Shown piece after piece: positions 1 to 13,481 of a stretch of 64,000 nt of DNA. The DNA comes from Ignelater luminosus (taxonomy: Eukaryota > Arthropoda > Insecta > Coleoptera > Elateridae). A program made the position numbers and the translations under genes. How positions within the stretch are numbered: the stretch's first letter is position 1; each line of letters begins with the position of its first letter. The stretch lies in NCBI GenBank assembly GCA_011009095.1, contig VTPC01090419.1:248111-312110 (forward strand), written 5' to 3'. The notes under the pieces were generated by a model. That model saw only the letters and a list, made by a program, of their open reading frames with translations. It was not told the DNA's origin and did not search any database.

Positions 1-3000
1 ACTTCGATGTAACTGTACCCAAAGGGAAGGCGTGCCATATAACTAACTATAACAATACTCTTTTTAAACGTAATTTTTTCAAATGTACACTGCTATTACT
101 TACATTATATATTTAGAAGTAAATTCATATTCTAAAAATTGTTCGAACATTAATAAACTTACTTGAAAAATATTTTTAAAAGCTCTATTGTGCAAAGAAG
201 ATCAATAAAATGAATGTTGGTTGATCTTTTGTTGCAGTTTACGTTATTAATCATACACTGATAGCTTTTGTTGTGGAAACATCAACAACAGCCTAGTATA
301 CACTTAATGGTAGGCAAAAAATTATTACTTCGATTGAACTATTGGAAAAGAAAACAAGATAAGAATTACAAAACAAACACCTATCTTGAGTAAACAAATA
401 CTTGTCATAAAAATACGTCATTTTTTGGCTGTCTGGAATCCATGATTTATAGGGTACTGTTACCCTTTCTTTTTCCATAAAAGAAAACCCGATCACCAAA
501 TCATTACAACAAAAACATGGTGCTTTGTTTCAACGAGTTCACCTTCAACCTTTTGGATTCGAATGGAATACATAGATCGAAAAATACAAGAAATTCTTTA
601 GAGTAGACTTCAGTCTGGTATTCGATATATGAAACTACAATATCCTGAGCATGTCGGTTAGGGTGCTTTCTTACGTGACTAGGTGATATTGGGACGTGAA
701 ACGCGAACTTATCGTAAGAATAAGGACAGCACTACGGTAGCACCAGCCATTTGTAGGTTCAATAGCAAATTAACTTCAGCAAAACTACCCTTTCATAAAT
801 ACACTTGGAATACGATTTCCTTTTCGCAGTCTCATTATATTTACTGAATGAACCTTATTAAAATACAAATTACGCTTTATTATGATGAGTATTACTGAGG
901 AATGTTTGGAAATTAAAAGGGAAAACATGACGAGAATAAAATATGCTTATATTTCTCAAGATAGTGATATTAAAGGATGGGTGATATCGATCGTGTTTGT
1001 TCCTTTAACTGTGACCTTGTGTGGTGCCAGAGAATAAGTTCGCCCCCATTTTCAACATAATGTGCGTATTATTTCTTAAATAAAATTCTTTACATATTTA
1101 AGGTTATTTATCTAAAAATGTCCTATTACGTAAGCAGATGAGGATGTATGGATTCGCTAAACAAAACTAGTCAATTATTTAGAAATTACCATCAGTATAA
1201 ATTAGAGGTTTCCATTTATGTCGCACGCAGATGTGAAACCCAGAAACTACCCTTCTTTGTTACTATTGTCAAAGCAAGCGACATTTATCTTCTTTAGATT
1301 ATGGAAATTTTTGCGGTAAAGACAAGTGCTATCTTGAAAAAGGTTGAATATTAAGTCTATTGTTTTCCCAGTGGAAGCAAAATCAACTTCGTAATTAAGG
1401 TTTGGCTTTCTTTAGATAACTTTAAATTTGATTTTTATTTAAATATTCTAAGGAGACGACATTCAAAATAGAAATTAGTCACGCAAATACTTTAGAACTA
1501 AAGTACTTAGTACATTACAGAAAAGTGTTTATTATTAATGTGCTCACATAGATTATATAAAATGGATTTTACATTTAGACTAGCACCGTTTAATTGGTTC
1601 TAGTGAGTTATTTTTAATCGCATCAAACATAGTGAATGTACATTAGTAAATCAATTTATATTAAAAGATTAAAAAAGATCAGCTTAAAATGCACACAAAT
1701 ACTCATGTTACTACATCATTAGACGAACTATAAAACTTCCAGTTATACACAATAGAATGTTGCCCTCAGTAGGTGAAAATCTCATATACCAATTAGACAG
1801 TGCAATGTTGTTTAAATTATTTGTTTTGGAATCTCAGATTATGAATTTAATTAGCATAACCTACAAATTAATTTTTCTAGCTTGAGTAGGTTAGTTATAT
1901 TTATATTTATTAATTGCATTAAATATCATCTATACATAACCTGCTTAATACATAGGAGTAGATTATAAGAAAATCAGGATAGTTAGATTATAAATAATCT
2001 GATTAAAATAAGCACTGGAACTAGTACCAAGCAAAATATGGTATAAAAAAAGATCATACAAAATAATAGCAATTCAAACTTTTGAAAATTAATTTTTCTT
2101 CTCACTTGGTTATATTTTCACTTTTTGGCTTTACATTAACAACATTAATTGCAATCTCATACTTTATTTATTTTAAGGAAATACCGCCTCCTGTGGACTT
2201 TGACAGGTTAGATGACTCCTTGAATCATGTTATGTTTCATGGTTTGAATGTCATCAACTTTGGGAAACATGAAAACGTTGTCTGTATCTGGGTTCAAAAT
2301 TTGACCAATAAATCTTTTTGTTGTTGTTTTTTGGAGTTCATCACACAAAGCAGATTTACGTGGGTCAACTGAAATTCTTCCGACATCATTTCGTCTTCAC
2401 TGTTTGAGCATCAAAGCTTTGATCCTTCAGATTAATCATAAATCGAAATATCGTCATTGCCATCCGATAAATCAGAACTCTTGTTGCTGTTGCAGCTGTT
2501 CTAGAAATGCTTATTCCTACGACTTCTTTTAAAATGTTAGCTTCTTTTAATAGGAAACTGGGAAGTCTTTCCTACATCGGTGTTTTACCTACTGATCATG
2601 TCCCTAAAAATGGCCACATCGAGATACGTCATGTTTGGTAGAAGAGAAATAAAATTTATATCGTTTTTTTCACAAGATTTGATTTTTCCAAGAGAGGTAG
2701 CATCGATTTGAAAAAGTAATCTTCAAATACTTTAATACTTTAGAGCAGTTGAAGAATGTTTTTTCACACCAGAACGACCGCAGCTTTTCCGCTCTATAGC
2801 AAATACATAACGGAAAAATATATTGGTAGCCTGACTGACGCTATGGTTTTGGTAGCTCTCCAGGTATTTCTCCCTCTCTTAGTTATAACTTTCGTGGGTC
2901 TTGAGTAGTCTACTAAATTGGTCTAGTCATAATTTCATAAGTTTTTGGACAGAATAAATATAATCAGTTTTTCGTTGTGGAAAAGATTTGCGTAGGTAAC

Positions 3001-6000
3001 ATCTTAAGGAAAACGCTGAGACAATTTGATTTTTGTGACATTTAAAAAAGGAGATCTTCCCATCTCTCTCCGGCATGTTCTTAGTAAATTTGGGCACTTT
3101 GCATTCTATTTTGTCCAAATCAGTTTTAACTGCAATGCGTAGGTTACAGATGGTCACGGGGAATCAAAAAGTGAAATAGCAATGAGATGGTGTACGAAGA
3201 AAGTCTTGTCTTCATTGAAAACAGATTGCTTGGCATGCTTTCAAACAGGTACAGCGGATACAGTGGTAGCGGTTTTGGGTACATACTGCGTTAGAACCTG
3301 CCCATTTGCTTTTGTTTCTTTTAACTTCTTTAAACGAGCAATCCTAAGTTTTCGTTATCTTAGACAAAAGTTATGGATACTAAACTTCTAGGCATTTAAA
3401 GGTAAGAGTATAAATACAATAGTTATACTCTAGAAAAGTTGGCAGGTACATTTACTTTGCAGATACTTTGCGAAAGCATATTTTCCTCGAAACCAATTCA
3501 GACATGGTCTTAAGTTGAGAGTGTAATTTTAGTAGGGTTTTCTCTTGTAAACACGAGGCATTGCAAATCAAGATCTGGCAGTAAAACTATACAAAAATTA
3601 TACCCAATTGTCTGAGTTAGTGCCCAGTGACTAACGTGACTATCCTCCAATACTGCGGCAACTCAAGTAAACATTAGTAGCCGCTAACTTAAACAAATTA
3701 CACAAAACAAATATAAATTAAAATAATGCCAAAAGGTAAAGCTTCATTTTAAGCTTACTTGGGAATGAGTGCACTATAAAGTTTAGGAACATTTTTTAAA
3801 ACGCGGTACGGACGTTTGTAAACAAAGTCTTTATACGGCTGCCATTTCTATAAAGGCGGTGGTGCATTTCCCTGAACTGCACACAGTCATCCTATCAGTC
3901 ATAGTCACCTCATTTTACGGTATTTAAGGTTCGATAGACTGTCCACCAAACGTAGCTTTGAGCATTAGAAAAAATATCCTGAAGAGGAAACAGTGATGAG
4001 TTTCAAGTTTTAAGACAGTTGCTGTTAATGAAATTTTGTCAGAAATTCTTGTAGATTCTTGTTAAACATAGATTTTCTAGGACAAACATAATCCTATGTA
4101 TCTAGTTAGAAGCATCAAATTTCTAAAGATTTAGTGTAATTTATTATTTATTATGCTAATTAGTAGCCTTAAAATAAAATTTCATTTCGAAACCAGTGAC
4201 ACAAACTTAATTGTCTGATTTAATTTCTGTTAACTTTATAATAGTTACGTATACGTAACAGTAGTTCTAACAAGTACTTGTTACGTATTCTAAAACGCTG
4301 TAGGACAACCTCTTTATCAATTTAATCACATTAGGCTTAATCAAGATCAGGGTAACTAAAATCAAATTAATGAATGTCCACTATGTGTACTATAATGAAC
4401 ACGAGACGTAATGAAAAGCTTTTAAGCTTTCTGGAAAACAAGGCTAAAGAATATTAAGTATCTTAAAGTCTTTTCAATGTTTTTGTGCAACAAAATAAAC
4501 CTTGTAAACTCTAGTTTTAGATTTTTTACAATTGTTTACAGAAATGAAGTTAGTTCAATCTTTCATAAATTAAAATAATAAAATATTTATCAATACGTAT
4601 CTTCTTTACTTGAATTTGCTTTCAGTTTTCTAAAAGTTATGCAAGGATATTAACGCTTTGATATACAAACGATGCATTATGTCGAAATACCATTTGATAA
4701 TAATAGGCGTACATATACACATGATCACACAACAGCATGCCTGTGTAATAATGGGCATTGTGTCATCAATCATTAATGTTGTTAATACCGTATAGGACAT
4801 CTCAATACCTGACCATAATCTATAACCTTTATGGTAAATCTGCATTATTGTTGGAAAAGAAAAATGTCCTGGTAATTTCATTGGTTTCCTTGGGCCGTAT
4901 GTTAGGAAGTTACATAAATAAACATAAAAGAAAATAAAGTAATAATGTTCAAATAGTAATAATGCATAAAATATCTTAAATGTCAATATATGTAAGTACA
5001 ACTACTTTTTCTATTTTCTCTGAAACATTCAGTTTCTTATTATGGACCCGGATATAAAAAGAGTATCCCTTTAATGATGGGTATTTCCACTTTAACATCT
5101 TGCTAAATATGTATTTGTCAATCGAGAAAAAAACAAACTCTGGCGAGTTAGTTGAGGTTTTTAAATTCGTTTTATAGCTAACTATCATAAGGCTAAAAAA
5201 CGGCATTTAATATTTCATTCATCATGTTTCGAACAGTAATAAATGATATAAAATGTTATAAATAGGCCCTTTGTAGATGAATACTAGAGCGTGTAATTAC
5301 TGCCGAGAATTATCTCCCTCTCTTCAAGTTGAACTCTAACTGGATTTTAGTTAAAATTTTTCCTACCTATAAATTTCTTTCGAATTTAACGCTACCCTCG
5401 ACGCCACCCTAGATAAAACGACCGCATTCATCCACAGGGAATGGCAAATTACATAAATAAAATACGAATTCAAATTAGCGAATGCACATAAATGACAACA
5501 AATCAGATAAGTAGTTCGTTTCAATTTATTTGTACCCAGAGCATCGTTTTAACGGCTATATCATTTAAACCATTAATACAAGATAATCTAATTTTAGAAA
5601 TCCTTTAATGACAATTTTAAATTTTAGGCTTGTTTTGGTTAGAAACTGTTGTTGTAAAAACGCGCAATATACAGTAATTAGAGTTTTGGTAAAAATTTTC
5701 CAATTACAACTGAAGTAATGAACAGTCATTTAAAAATTCCATTTGAACAAAAACATTCCGTTTTCGTTAAGTTATTTTTTTGTGGTTTAACTTTTATGAC
5801 TTCATGATGTTTACAAAATCAGTTTATTATGTATTTTATTATTACGAGTTTAAATTTTATAGACTAATGTGTATATTAACTCACAGATGGACCTATCATC
5901 AGATTAGATCATTTTGGATATTTTCATCTCGGGAAAGTTAATTTCAAATTAAAAAAGTTTCACGATTGAAGTTAATATGCCTGCTGAATGATTTAGATTG

Positions 6001-8598
6001 TTTCACAACAGCAAAATTACTTCGTCGGCAAAAATCTTTATTTATAACATAAGGTAATTCGAAGGGAATTCAAGGTTTGTTAAAAAATGGTTTTCGAATC
6101 AATACAGAGTCAAATTTGTTATCTGCCACACAATTGAACTATTAGTACCTAAGGCGTAGTCTTCTTAATGGCCCGCGTAGTGTATGCCACTAAAAGCATT
6201 AAAAATCACCTTGAAGACTAATTCATAGAAGTAGATCTCTGATACTTATATCGACGGATACTATAGGCCGAATCCAACTTAAACAACGGTGTTTCTCTAT
6301 TTGGAGCCTTCGGCAAATGTATTTTTAGTGACTTCATTTGTCTGTTATAGAATACCAGAATGTGAAAAAACGTTATGGTCGCATTGGATTCAACACTTAC
6401 AGGCTACTATTAGTGTTACACTTAGTTATCTTCCTTTCTTGATTTCTACGAAGTAAAATGCTTGGAGATTGCAGACTAAAGAAAATAAACTTTATTCTCT
6501 TAATAATTCAAACTATCTACAAACATAAGAATCTGAAGTATTAAACCAGACAGATATTCAATTTAAGTTTAGATCTTTTGATTTCGGGGCTTAATCCGTT
6601 AGAGAGATTTTGATTTTCCATGCACTTTTGTAATAAAAATCTTCAATAAAATAAAATATTGCAGCAGACCTATAAAGATCGTTGGCCCATCGTGACTTCC
6701 TAAATCTTCAGTAGGACGTTGTTCATCTTATGAAGAAATCTTCTTTGTAATCTATGACTGACCCATTGTGATGGATCAAAGATCAGAGATTAGAGCTTTC
6801 AAGTTTTAATACGCGACAAAGAGTATAGGAAAAGATACGCAAGCAGACAAAGATGGAGAATATTCTTATTATATCTTAAAAAGATTGAGTAATCGATTAC
6901 TGATATTAGAAATTTGAAGAAACACCATAGTTAAGAGTTTGTTCATTCTTAGAAGTGAATTTTGGCAAGATACTCCACTATTTAAATTTTTATCTTTTTG
7001 TATGGTTCTATACTATAGTATCTATAGTAATAAGATCTTAGTTCCTGTGTTAAATGTCTTACTTAGTTTTCTGTATGAACGGAATTTGATTGGTTAGTTC
7101 AAGGATCTTTGATGAATTCCTTTTGCTAGAGGGCCAAGTATATCTGCTAGCAAATATACTCCATTTGCACATTTCTATAGACTTGATGGAGTCTGTGAGA
7201 ATTCGAATCTTTACAAGGTTCTCAATTCTCGTTAATCTCCAGGACCTTGCAAGTTTCAGATCTTTTTGGGTCTCCAGATGTCTAGGCTTCCTTTGGATTG
7301 TTGTAGATCTTTGAATCTTCTGGATCAGGTTTCCTTTTGTTTCTCTAGGTGATGAATGCGTTTTAAGGAGATTCTAAGAAAAACTAGAACAATTTTAAAG
7401 AAATTGAAGAATATTTTAACAGAAACGTGGTTTCGGGACCTGGCTTGTTTAACAACCAAACACGTTTGCGTATTTTATAGATCAAACGTCAAAATTAAAT
7501 TCTTGGACAAATCTCTGTTTGAAGATTAGTTTTTACCTATACATTTGCCTTCACACTAATTATTACTACCAAGAAGTGAGAAAAATGAGAATATCCAAGT
7601 ATAATGAATGAAAACAATAAAAATTCTCCTCTCTCGCTCTACTACTATGTTTTTATCAGCATTGCAGATCTCAAAACTGCTGACACTACTGATCATTATA
7701 GAGTTTGTTTTCAAAATCAAAATAAAGCAATTACCTACTCAACATAAATCTATTGGTAGACTTTCAATAAATACCTTGGAGGATTACCTTTTACTCTTTA
7801 CATTTTGTTTTCGAATTCTTTCCTCTTTTTTCCTAGAAGCACTTTAGTCATGAATTAATAAACAAAAAGTGTATTTTTACTGTTATGGTTAATAGCTGTA
7901 AAACGTTAAATGAAGCTTTTAGAAAGTACTACCAAAGAAAACTCGTATTTAATATTTTCTTGACACATACACAAAGGTAAGTTAAGCAGTTTTATTAGAA
8001 ATTATGCCAGGAAGTACGTGAGGATAATAAATTTTATACTATGTAGGTACATAGCTACTCCATCATTTTACGATGTCGTCGTTTTAACGTTTGGTTTTAT
8101 CGCCTTCATTTTCTTAATCAATGTTGTAGGACGTAAAACTGCTGAAAAATTGTCCCAAAGTGATCTTTATCTCTTCATTTAAATTTAATTTCGAAATGAT
8201 ATACTATTCAGAAATAAACCAATAATTATCTTAATAAGCTACCGAGAGATTTTATTTCTTTAATTTAAAAGAGAGATTGTTTCCTTTTTTGGCTTGGAAA
8301 GTATTGATTTTCTAAAGTAAGATATTGGGACAAAAATAATTTGCTAAAAATAATTTTGTTCGTGTTTATTTTTACATTTTGGTAAAAACATTAGCTTGAT
8401 CAGTCAATCATTATTTATTATTTGTGATCTGTTTTTGTAACTATTGCCGGACTTTTACACTATAAGTGCAAAGGTGAATCTTGAAATACATAATTATATG
8501 ATATTTTCATTCAGAAAAGGATCTACGTGAAAGAAACAAAACCAACGTTATCGTTAACACCGCTGTTACCGTTTTCTTAAGATAATTTAATTTGTGTT
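1..8598. other. AT-rich non-coding stretch
   Basis: No coding region, RNA gene or mobile-element terminus could be supported here. Open frames are short and no longer than chance predicts for this base composition. Around 2100-3450 the minus strand has several broken frames, one of 76 codons (2927-3157) with a KFxKNMPERDGK-like stretch that faintly recalls a decayed transposase. I could not place it in a family, so it is not called as a gene. Confidence 0.5.
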
Positions 8599-8601
8599 AT
8601 A

Positions 8602-8944
8602 CAGTGTTCGCCAAAAACTCTGCACCACATGGGAAAACTTTTTATTGAATGACTTATGGAAAATTTGTCTCCAGCATCAGGTTTTGCTTGCTCCAGAACC
8701 ACAAATGACCTAACCAAAAGTAATCATGTGGTCTCCATTACCTGTCACTTTTTTCAAAATTCGGTCAAATAAGTCCATTTTTCGAACATTTTTTTCTAAA
8801 GATGTCAAATTTGATAGGTAATGGAGACCACATGATTACTTTTGGTTAGGTCATTTGTGGTTCTGGAGGTACCGGACACAAATTTTCTATAAGTCATTTA
8901 ACAAAAATTTTTCCCATATGGTACAGACTTTTTGACAGACACTG
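8602..8944. mobile_element. Palindromic MITE, TA target site
   Basis: This is a 343-bp non-autonomous element flanked by TA on both sides (8600-8601 and 8945-8946). Its ends are inverted: the left begins CAGTGTTCGCCAAAAACTCT, and the right, read inward, begins CAGTGTCTGTCAAAAAGTCT. Similarity continues inward through CCCATATG/ACATGGG-type and AAGTCAT/TGACTT-type blocks. Its centre is a perfect 51-bp inverted repeat (8693-8743 and 8816-8866) around a loop of about 72 nt. It has no coding capacity. TA duplication and CAGTG ends fit a Tc1/mariner-mobilised MITE; which transposase moved it is unknown. Confidence 0.85.
8693..8866. repeat. Perfect 51-bp inverted repeat (hairpin core of MITE)
   Basis: Bases 8693-8743 are the exact reverse complement of 8816-8866 over all 51 positions, with about 72 nt between the arms. 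A transcript of either strand would fold into a long perfect duplex. The flanking outer arms of the same MITE match much less well, so perfection is confined to the core. Confidence 0.9.
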
Positions 8945-8946
8945 TA

Positions 8947-11142
8947 TATAGATGTTTTTGCTAACACCGTATCTTAGAAACTCAAAAATTTCTGGGAATT
9001 ACCAACATAACGTTTAGAATAATTCTAGTTTACTCGAAAACTGTGCATCCCACGAAGCAACTCAAGAGCAACATTTTTGTTAAATGTACTGTACATTCTC
9101 CCTCGTGATAAGGTTAACAAATCTAAATTTGTAAATTAATGAACACTTACAATAAGTTAGAATCACAGAGAAATTTTCAACATAATTTGAAATATTTCCC
9201 AAAACACTCTGTATAAAAAATAGTCCCTCTTTAGATAATCTAAATTCTAATCAAGGTGTTTGTGAACAAGTTAAACGAGGTACCCGCATGTGTCTAACCT
9301 TTCTAGACACACTGTATATTTCCCAGACAGAAACTGTTTTAAGATGAACTGTTTGGCCAATAAATTGATCCGTTTTTACAGATTTTCTGTTTTTAGGGAG
9401 AATTTAAGATTGAAGTATGATATCCAACAGTCTGTATTATCCTTTTTTCATTTTTGTTTTATTTTCTTTTTCGTTGGAAAACCAACCTCGGAGAAACAAA
9501 TAATATTATTGAAACTTGTTTACACTGAATATTTATACTTTAAATCAGTAGTGTAAACGTCTCACCTCATTTAGTACTTTTGGGAGGTCTGTTGTTAATT
9601 CCGATATTCTTGTTAATTATAGAATTACAAATAAAAAAAAACACGTAAATTAGTTTAAAATATAAATAAAATAATTGCATATATTCACTTTATTTATTAT
9701 TATTAAAGTTCAAAGAATGCCATAATAAACTAACATGCGTCAAGGAGAATTTTAGAGTAAAGTATGCTATTAATGAAGTAAATGCAAGTTCATGCATAAT
9801 TTCTATTCAGGTAAAATGTCACTGTGAAATAAAGAGGTATAAGGTAATAAAGTTCTTTTTAGTCTTTGATGTGTGTTATCTTTGAACCTGTGGAGGATAC
9901 TGCAAAGTTAACGGCTTTAGGTCGACCTTAACAAAAATCAATATTATATAGGACTCCTGAATTCAGGCTTCAGGGGTTTGTCGTGTAAAGCGCGTGTAAA
10001 GTTCAGGGCGTCAGATATGTTCGTTTGGATGCATTTTGTGGTTTATATAATTATTCCGTTTACTTAATTCGCAAATAATTACATTTAAAGTCACGACTGT
10101 GTGAAATTTGACTTCGCACTTTGATAAGTAAATAATAGATTGTGTTAGGAAATTAACATTAATAACAACATTTGCTTAAAGTGATCTTACCTATATGTAT
10201 CTTTCCTGCTTATTATTTAGAATAATATTGAAGATTGAAACATGTTAAATTAATATTGGAAAATCTTAGTTTGTTATAATTTGTTATAACTGGAAGATTC
10301 ACCCTTCTTTCTAACTTTCTTGTGTAATATATTTAAGTTCGTTTACATATTAAGCTTTTAAGTAAGCGCCTACGTTTTCAGGAAAATTTAAGGTATTTCT
10401 AAGTTAAGACTTTCTTAGGCTTGCAAAGCTTGCGTATTAAAAGCACCTCGGCAGCGATTTACGAACATAACCTCAAAGCAATTGCAGTGTGATTTAAAAT
10501 ATTTTGAATTTTAATTAAAACTGGAGTGTTATTTAGATAAATACGAAGAGAAACTTATTTTAATAAACTGAGTTTTATTTCATATTTTAAAGATGCGTCG
10601 TAAAATGTACGTCTTTCCAAGTATTATGTGCTACTGGCGAATAGGTTGTGTTGGGAATTTTCCACTTACTGCTTTTACGTTTCGAAGTTTTATTGTAAAG
10701 ATACTGTGTATCTCAAAGAAAGAGGAACTTAGATTTTCACTAATGTAAAATTCTCTAATAGATACGAATAGTGTATGTATCAGTTATAATTCCTACTGAA
10801 CTTTATTATCAATAGAATATTAAATGAATTTGTACACAGAAAAGTTTACGATTCTTTGGTTGCTTGGGGCTTCATATGATCTAAATTCTTATGTTATGTA
10901 ACTTCATCAGAAATTATTCTTTTGTAGTACCTGAAAGAATCGAGGCAAGGACGGTTTAACAATAGAGTACCAATTTCTGGATATTTAGGTCGATGAATTT
11001 AGGGTCAAACTGACGTCACATAAATAGCATTGTGGAAAGATTGACAATAAATCAAATTGCACCAAAACAATATGTACAAATTTATTGTTTTTGCAAGTAC
11101 TGATAACTTAGGATTTATTGCAAAATCTTAAACAGGCTTGTA
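8947..11142. other. AT-rich non-coding stretch
   Basis: No gene or complete element was recognised. Short CACTGTATA and CTCTGTATA strings near 9200-9310 resemble MITE ends, but no matching opposite end was found. Confidence 0.5.
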
Positions 11143-11144
11143 TA

Positions 11145-11519
11145 CAGCGTTCACGATGTTTATGGGTCGTATATGGTTGTGGCAGAATGACAGTTTGAGT
11201 ATTGTAAACCAGACTGTTTATCTATCAACTCGGCTTGTAGAATCTTATTGACGCTTAATGTACTTGAAGGTTATGATTTTATGACAGTCTGACCTCACGC
11301 TGTTGTCTTTTTATTTGTAACTCTGCAAATATAAGAAAAACTTGATTTCTTTTTAACAAAAAAAAACTAATCGGTACTAAACGTATATGCAAAACTTTTG
11401 ATCGTGAAACGGCGCCAAATACAGCCGCATGTACGGCAATTTTCAAAAAAAAGAAAACACTTTCAACCTAACAAAATGAAAGCATGGCCTATTACGACCC
11501 ATAAACATCTGGAACAGTG
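11145..11519. mobile_element. MITE with ~32-bp inverted ends, TA target
   Basis: This is a 375-bp element between TA dinucleotides (11143-11144 and 11520-11521). The left terminus 11145-11176 begins CAGCGTTCACGATGTTTATG. The right terminus 11488-11519, read inward, begins CACTGTTCCAGATGTTTATG. Both continue GGTCGTA, giving roughly 26 of 32 matching positions. There is no open frame of note inside. It fits a Tc1/mariner-type MITE; its ends resemble those at 8602-8944 only in the first few bases, so it is a different family. Confidence 0.75.
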
Positions 11520-12364
11520 TATATATGTCCGCACAAGCGATAAATATATAATACAATAAGTCTCTGTAATTACCAATTTGATGTTTTTTCTATGGAGTAG
11601 TTACTGCTCAATTCAAAATCAGCTTGCAAACTTTTCTATTTCCAACGAATGTCTTTGGTGCTAACAGGCAGATGAGCTAAACTTCGTAAGACAATATCTG
11701 CACTACTCCGTTTTGGACTTTTTATCAGTACGTTTTAGTAAATGCAACAAACAGATAATCATATAGTAGAGCATCCCCGGTCATTTTCTACTGATGTTTT
11801 CGTTACTCTGGAAGGGCAATTATATGAAAAATAGCAAATCTGATTTCTGCATTGCCTGCAGAGGTATCTTTATCTATTTACGTTGAGATAAAAAAGTCCA
11901 ACTTTATAAAAGCATGCGAGGTATAAAATTTGAAGAAATCAAGAAGGCTTCATTTATGACATTTGACCTGTCATGAAAAACCCAGCGTTGCTGATAAAAG
12001 ATCTAAGCAACGTTCTGTAAAAGATAGACAAAGAACGTTTCGGTTTTATAGACTTGTATGCTATAAAAAATCTGCTTTTGGTTTTTGCTTTCTGCTTCCA
12101 TCGGATGAGAGTTTCGTCCAATTTGTGATCATATTCGTTGTCAGTGGAAAACTCTATTCGCAGTTTTACGAAATCGTTTTGGAGTATTGAAGTTTTAAGA
12201 GCGTTTCTCAATCTTGTTGTCTATTTTTAAGGTTTACTGTCTGGAGTTTTTCATCTTGATTGATGAAATCTGCTCACAGGTAAATGATGCCCAAATGCGC
12301 TTTGATTAAAACTCAGTCACTTCTCTTCTTTTTGGAAATCTTGGAAGTTTACATTACCTTTTCT

Positions 12365-13481
12365 TCCAAGAAGGCTGTTATGCTACAGTTGTGGAAAACA
12401 GTTCTATTTGCACTTGCTCTCATTGCTTCAACTCCAAAAATGATACCCAAAGGAACTAGGTGGTTTCAGGTTAGGAATAGACCAGTGGGCCGAAAATTTA
12501 CTTATCGGAAAAACATTGAACGAATAATTGCTGGTTATGAAGAATTAGGAAACTTAAGCGACCGTCTAAAAAGTGGAAGACCATAGTCCTCTGTCACTCG
12601 TAGAATGATTCAGAATATTAGAGGGGGAATTCGACGCAATCCAAGGCAATCTATCAGAAAGATGGCCATGGAACTAGGGATAACTAGAGAAAGCATCTGG
12701 ACTATAGTCAAGGAGGAGCTTAAAATGAAATCTTATAAAAGGCAAAAAGTTCATCTAATACCCGCTGACACGGTTGCTAACAGGCTTGCAAAATATAGAA
12801 CACTACTTCGTTGTACTTTGAGAAATGGGCATAGATCTATCTACTGATGAAAAAATTTACACAATAGACAAGAAATTCAACAAACAACAGTGTTGAAAAA
12901 AAAGTATCGGTAAATACGTGTCTAAATTAGTTCATCCAGCATCAGTAATGGTTTGGGGCGGAATTAACGCGGATGGAAGAACCTCTTTAGTATTTATTAC
13001 TTATGATCAAGGCGTCAAATGACAGCTGAAGTATACATATCTAATGTTTTGGAAGCTGTTGTAAAACTGTGGGCACATGTACGTTTTAGAAACCGGTGTT
13101 GGACATTCCAGCAGGATTTTGCAGGGCCTCATACTGCTACTATTACTATTGAGTGGATTCGTAACTAGTTTCCCGACTTTATTTCTCTGGAACATTGGCC
13201 TTCGTTTTCACCGGACGTGAATCTGATGGACTGTAGCGTGTGAACTGTGTTAGAGGCTTGTAGAAAATGTTACACCAATGTCGAAGAAATAAAGCAATCT
13301 TTACATGTGGCGTGGGGACAATATTCCGCGTGGCACGGTCGACAATTTTAAGAAGAGATTGCAGACATGCATCAGGGCCCGAGGGCAAATCTTTGAAATT
13401 TTTCGAGTTACTACCATTTGTGAATATTATGTATTTTTGCACAGAAATATAGATTTAAACAAGTTATATTTTGCTTTCTGA
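12365..13481 (+). pseudogene. Decayed Tc1/mariner-like transposase, DD37D spacing
   Basis: Reading across frames gives a recognisable IS630/Tc1/mariner transposase. There is an N-terminal helix-turn-helix segment (ERIIAGYEELGNLSDRLKSG), then a second HTH (RQSIRKMAMELGITRESI). A TDEKIY segment near 12848 holds the first catalytic Asp, followed by HPASVMVWGGINADGRT near 12935 and WTFQQDFAGPHTA near 13099 with the second Asp. HWPSFSPDVNLMD near 13193 holds the third, and LQTCIRARGQIFE lies near the C-terminus. Counting one in-frame stop as a residue, 37 residues separate the last two acids, the spacing of maT-type elements. Inactivating changes include TAG at 12584-12586, TGA/TAA shortly after 12840, at least two frameshifts between 12850 and 13030, and a further frame change before 13340. 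No terminal inverted repeats were found, so the element borders are unknown. Confidence 0.8.

Noticed and set aside
2927..3157. 76-codon minus frame with KFTKNMPERDGKISFF, considered as a piggyBac-like relic
   Set aside because: The neighbouring frames did not give the expected order of piggyBac blocks or catalytic acids.
4630..5001. 123-codon hydrophobic frame on the minus strand, possibly a membrane or chemoreceptor-like exon
   Set aside because: At about two-thirds A+T, roughly one frame of this length is expected by chance in 64 kb. Its Phe/Ile/Tyr/Leu bias follows base composition, and I could not match a receptor signature.
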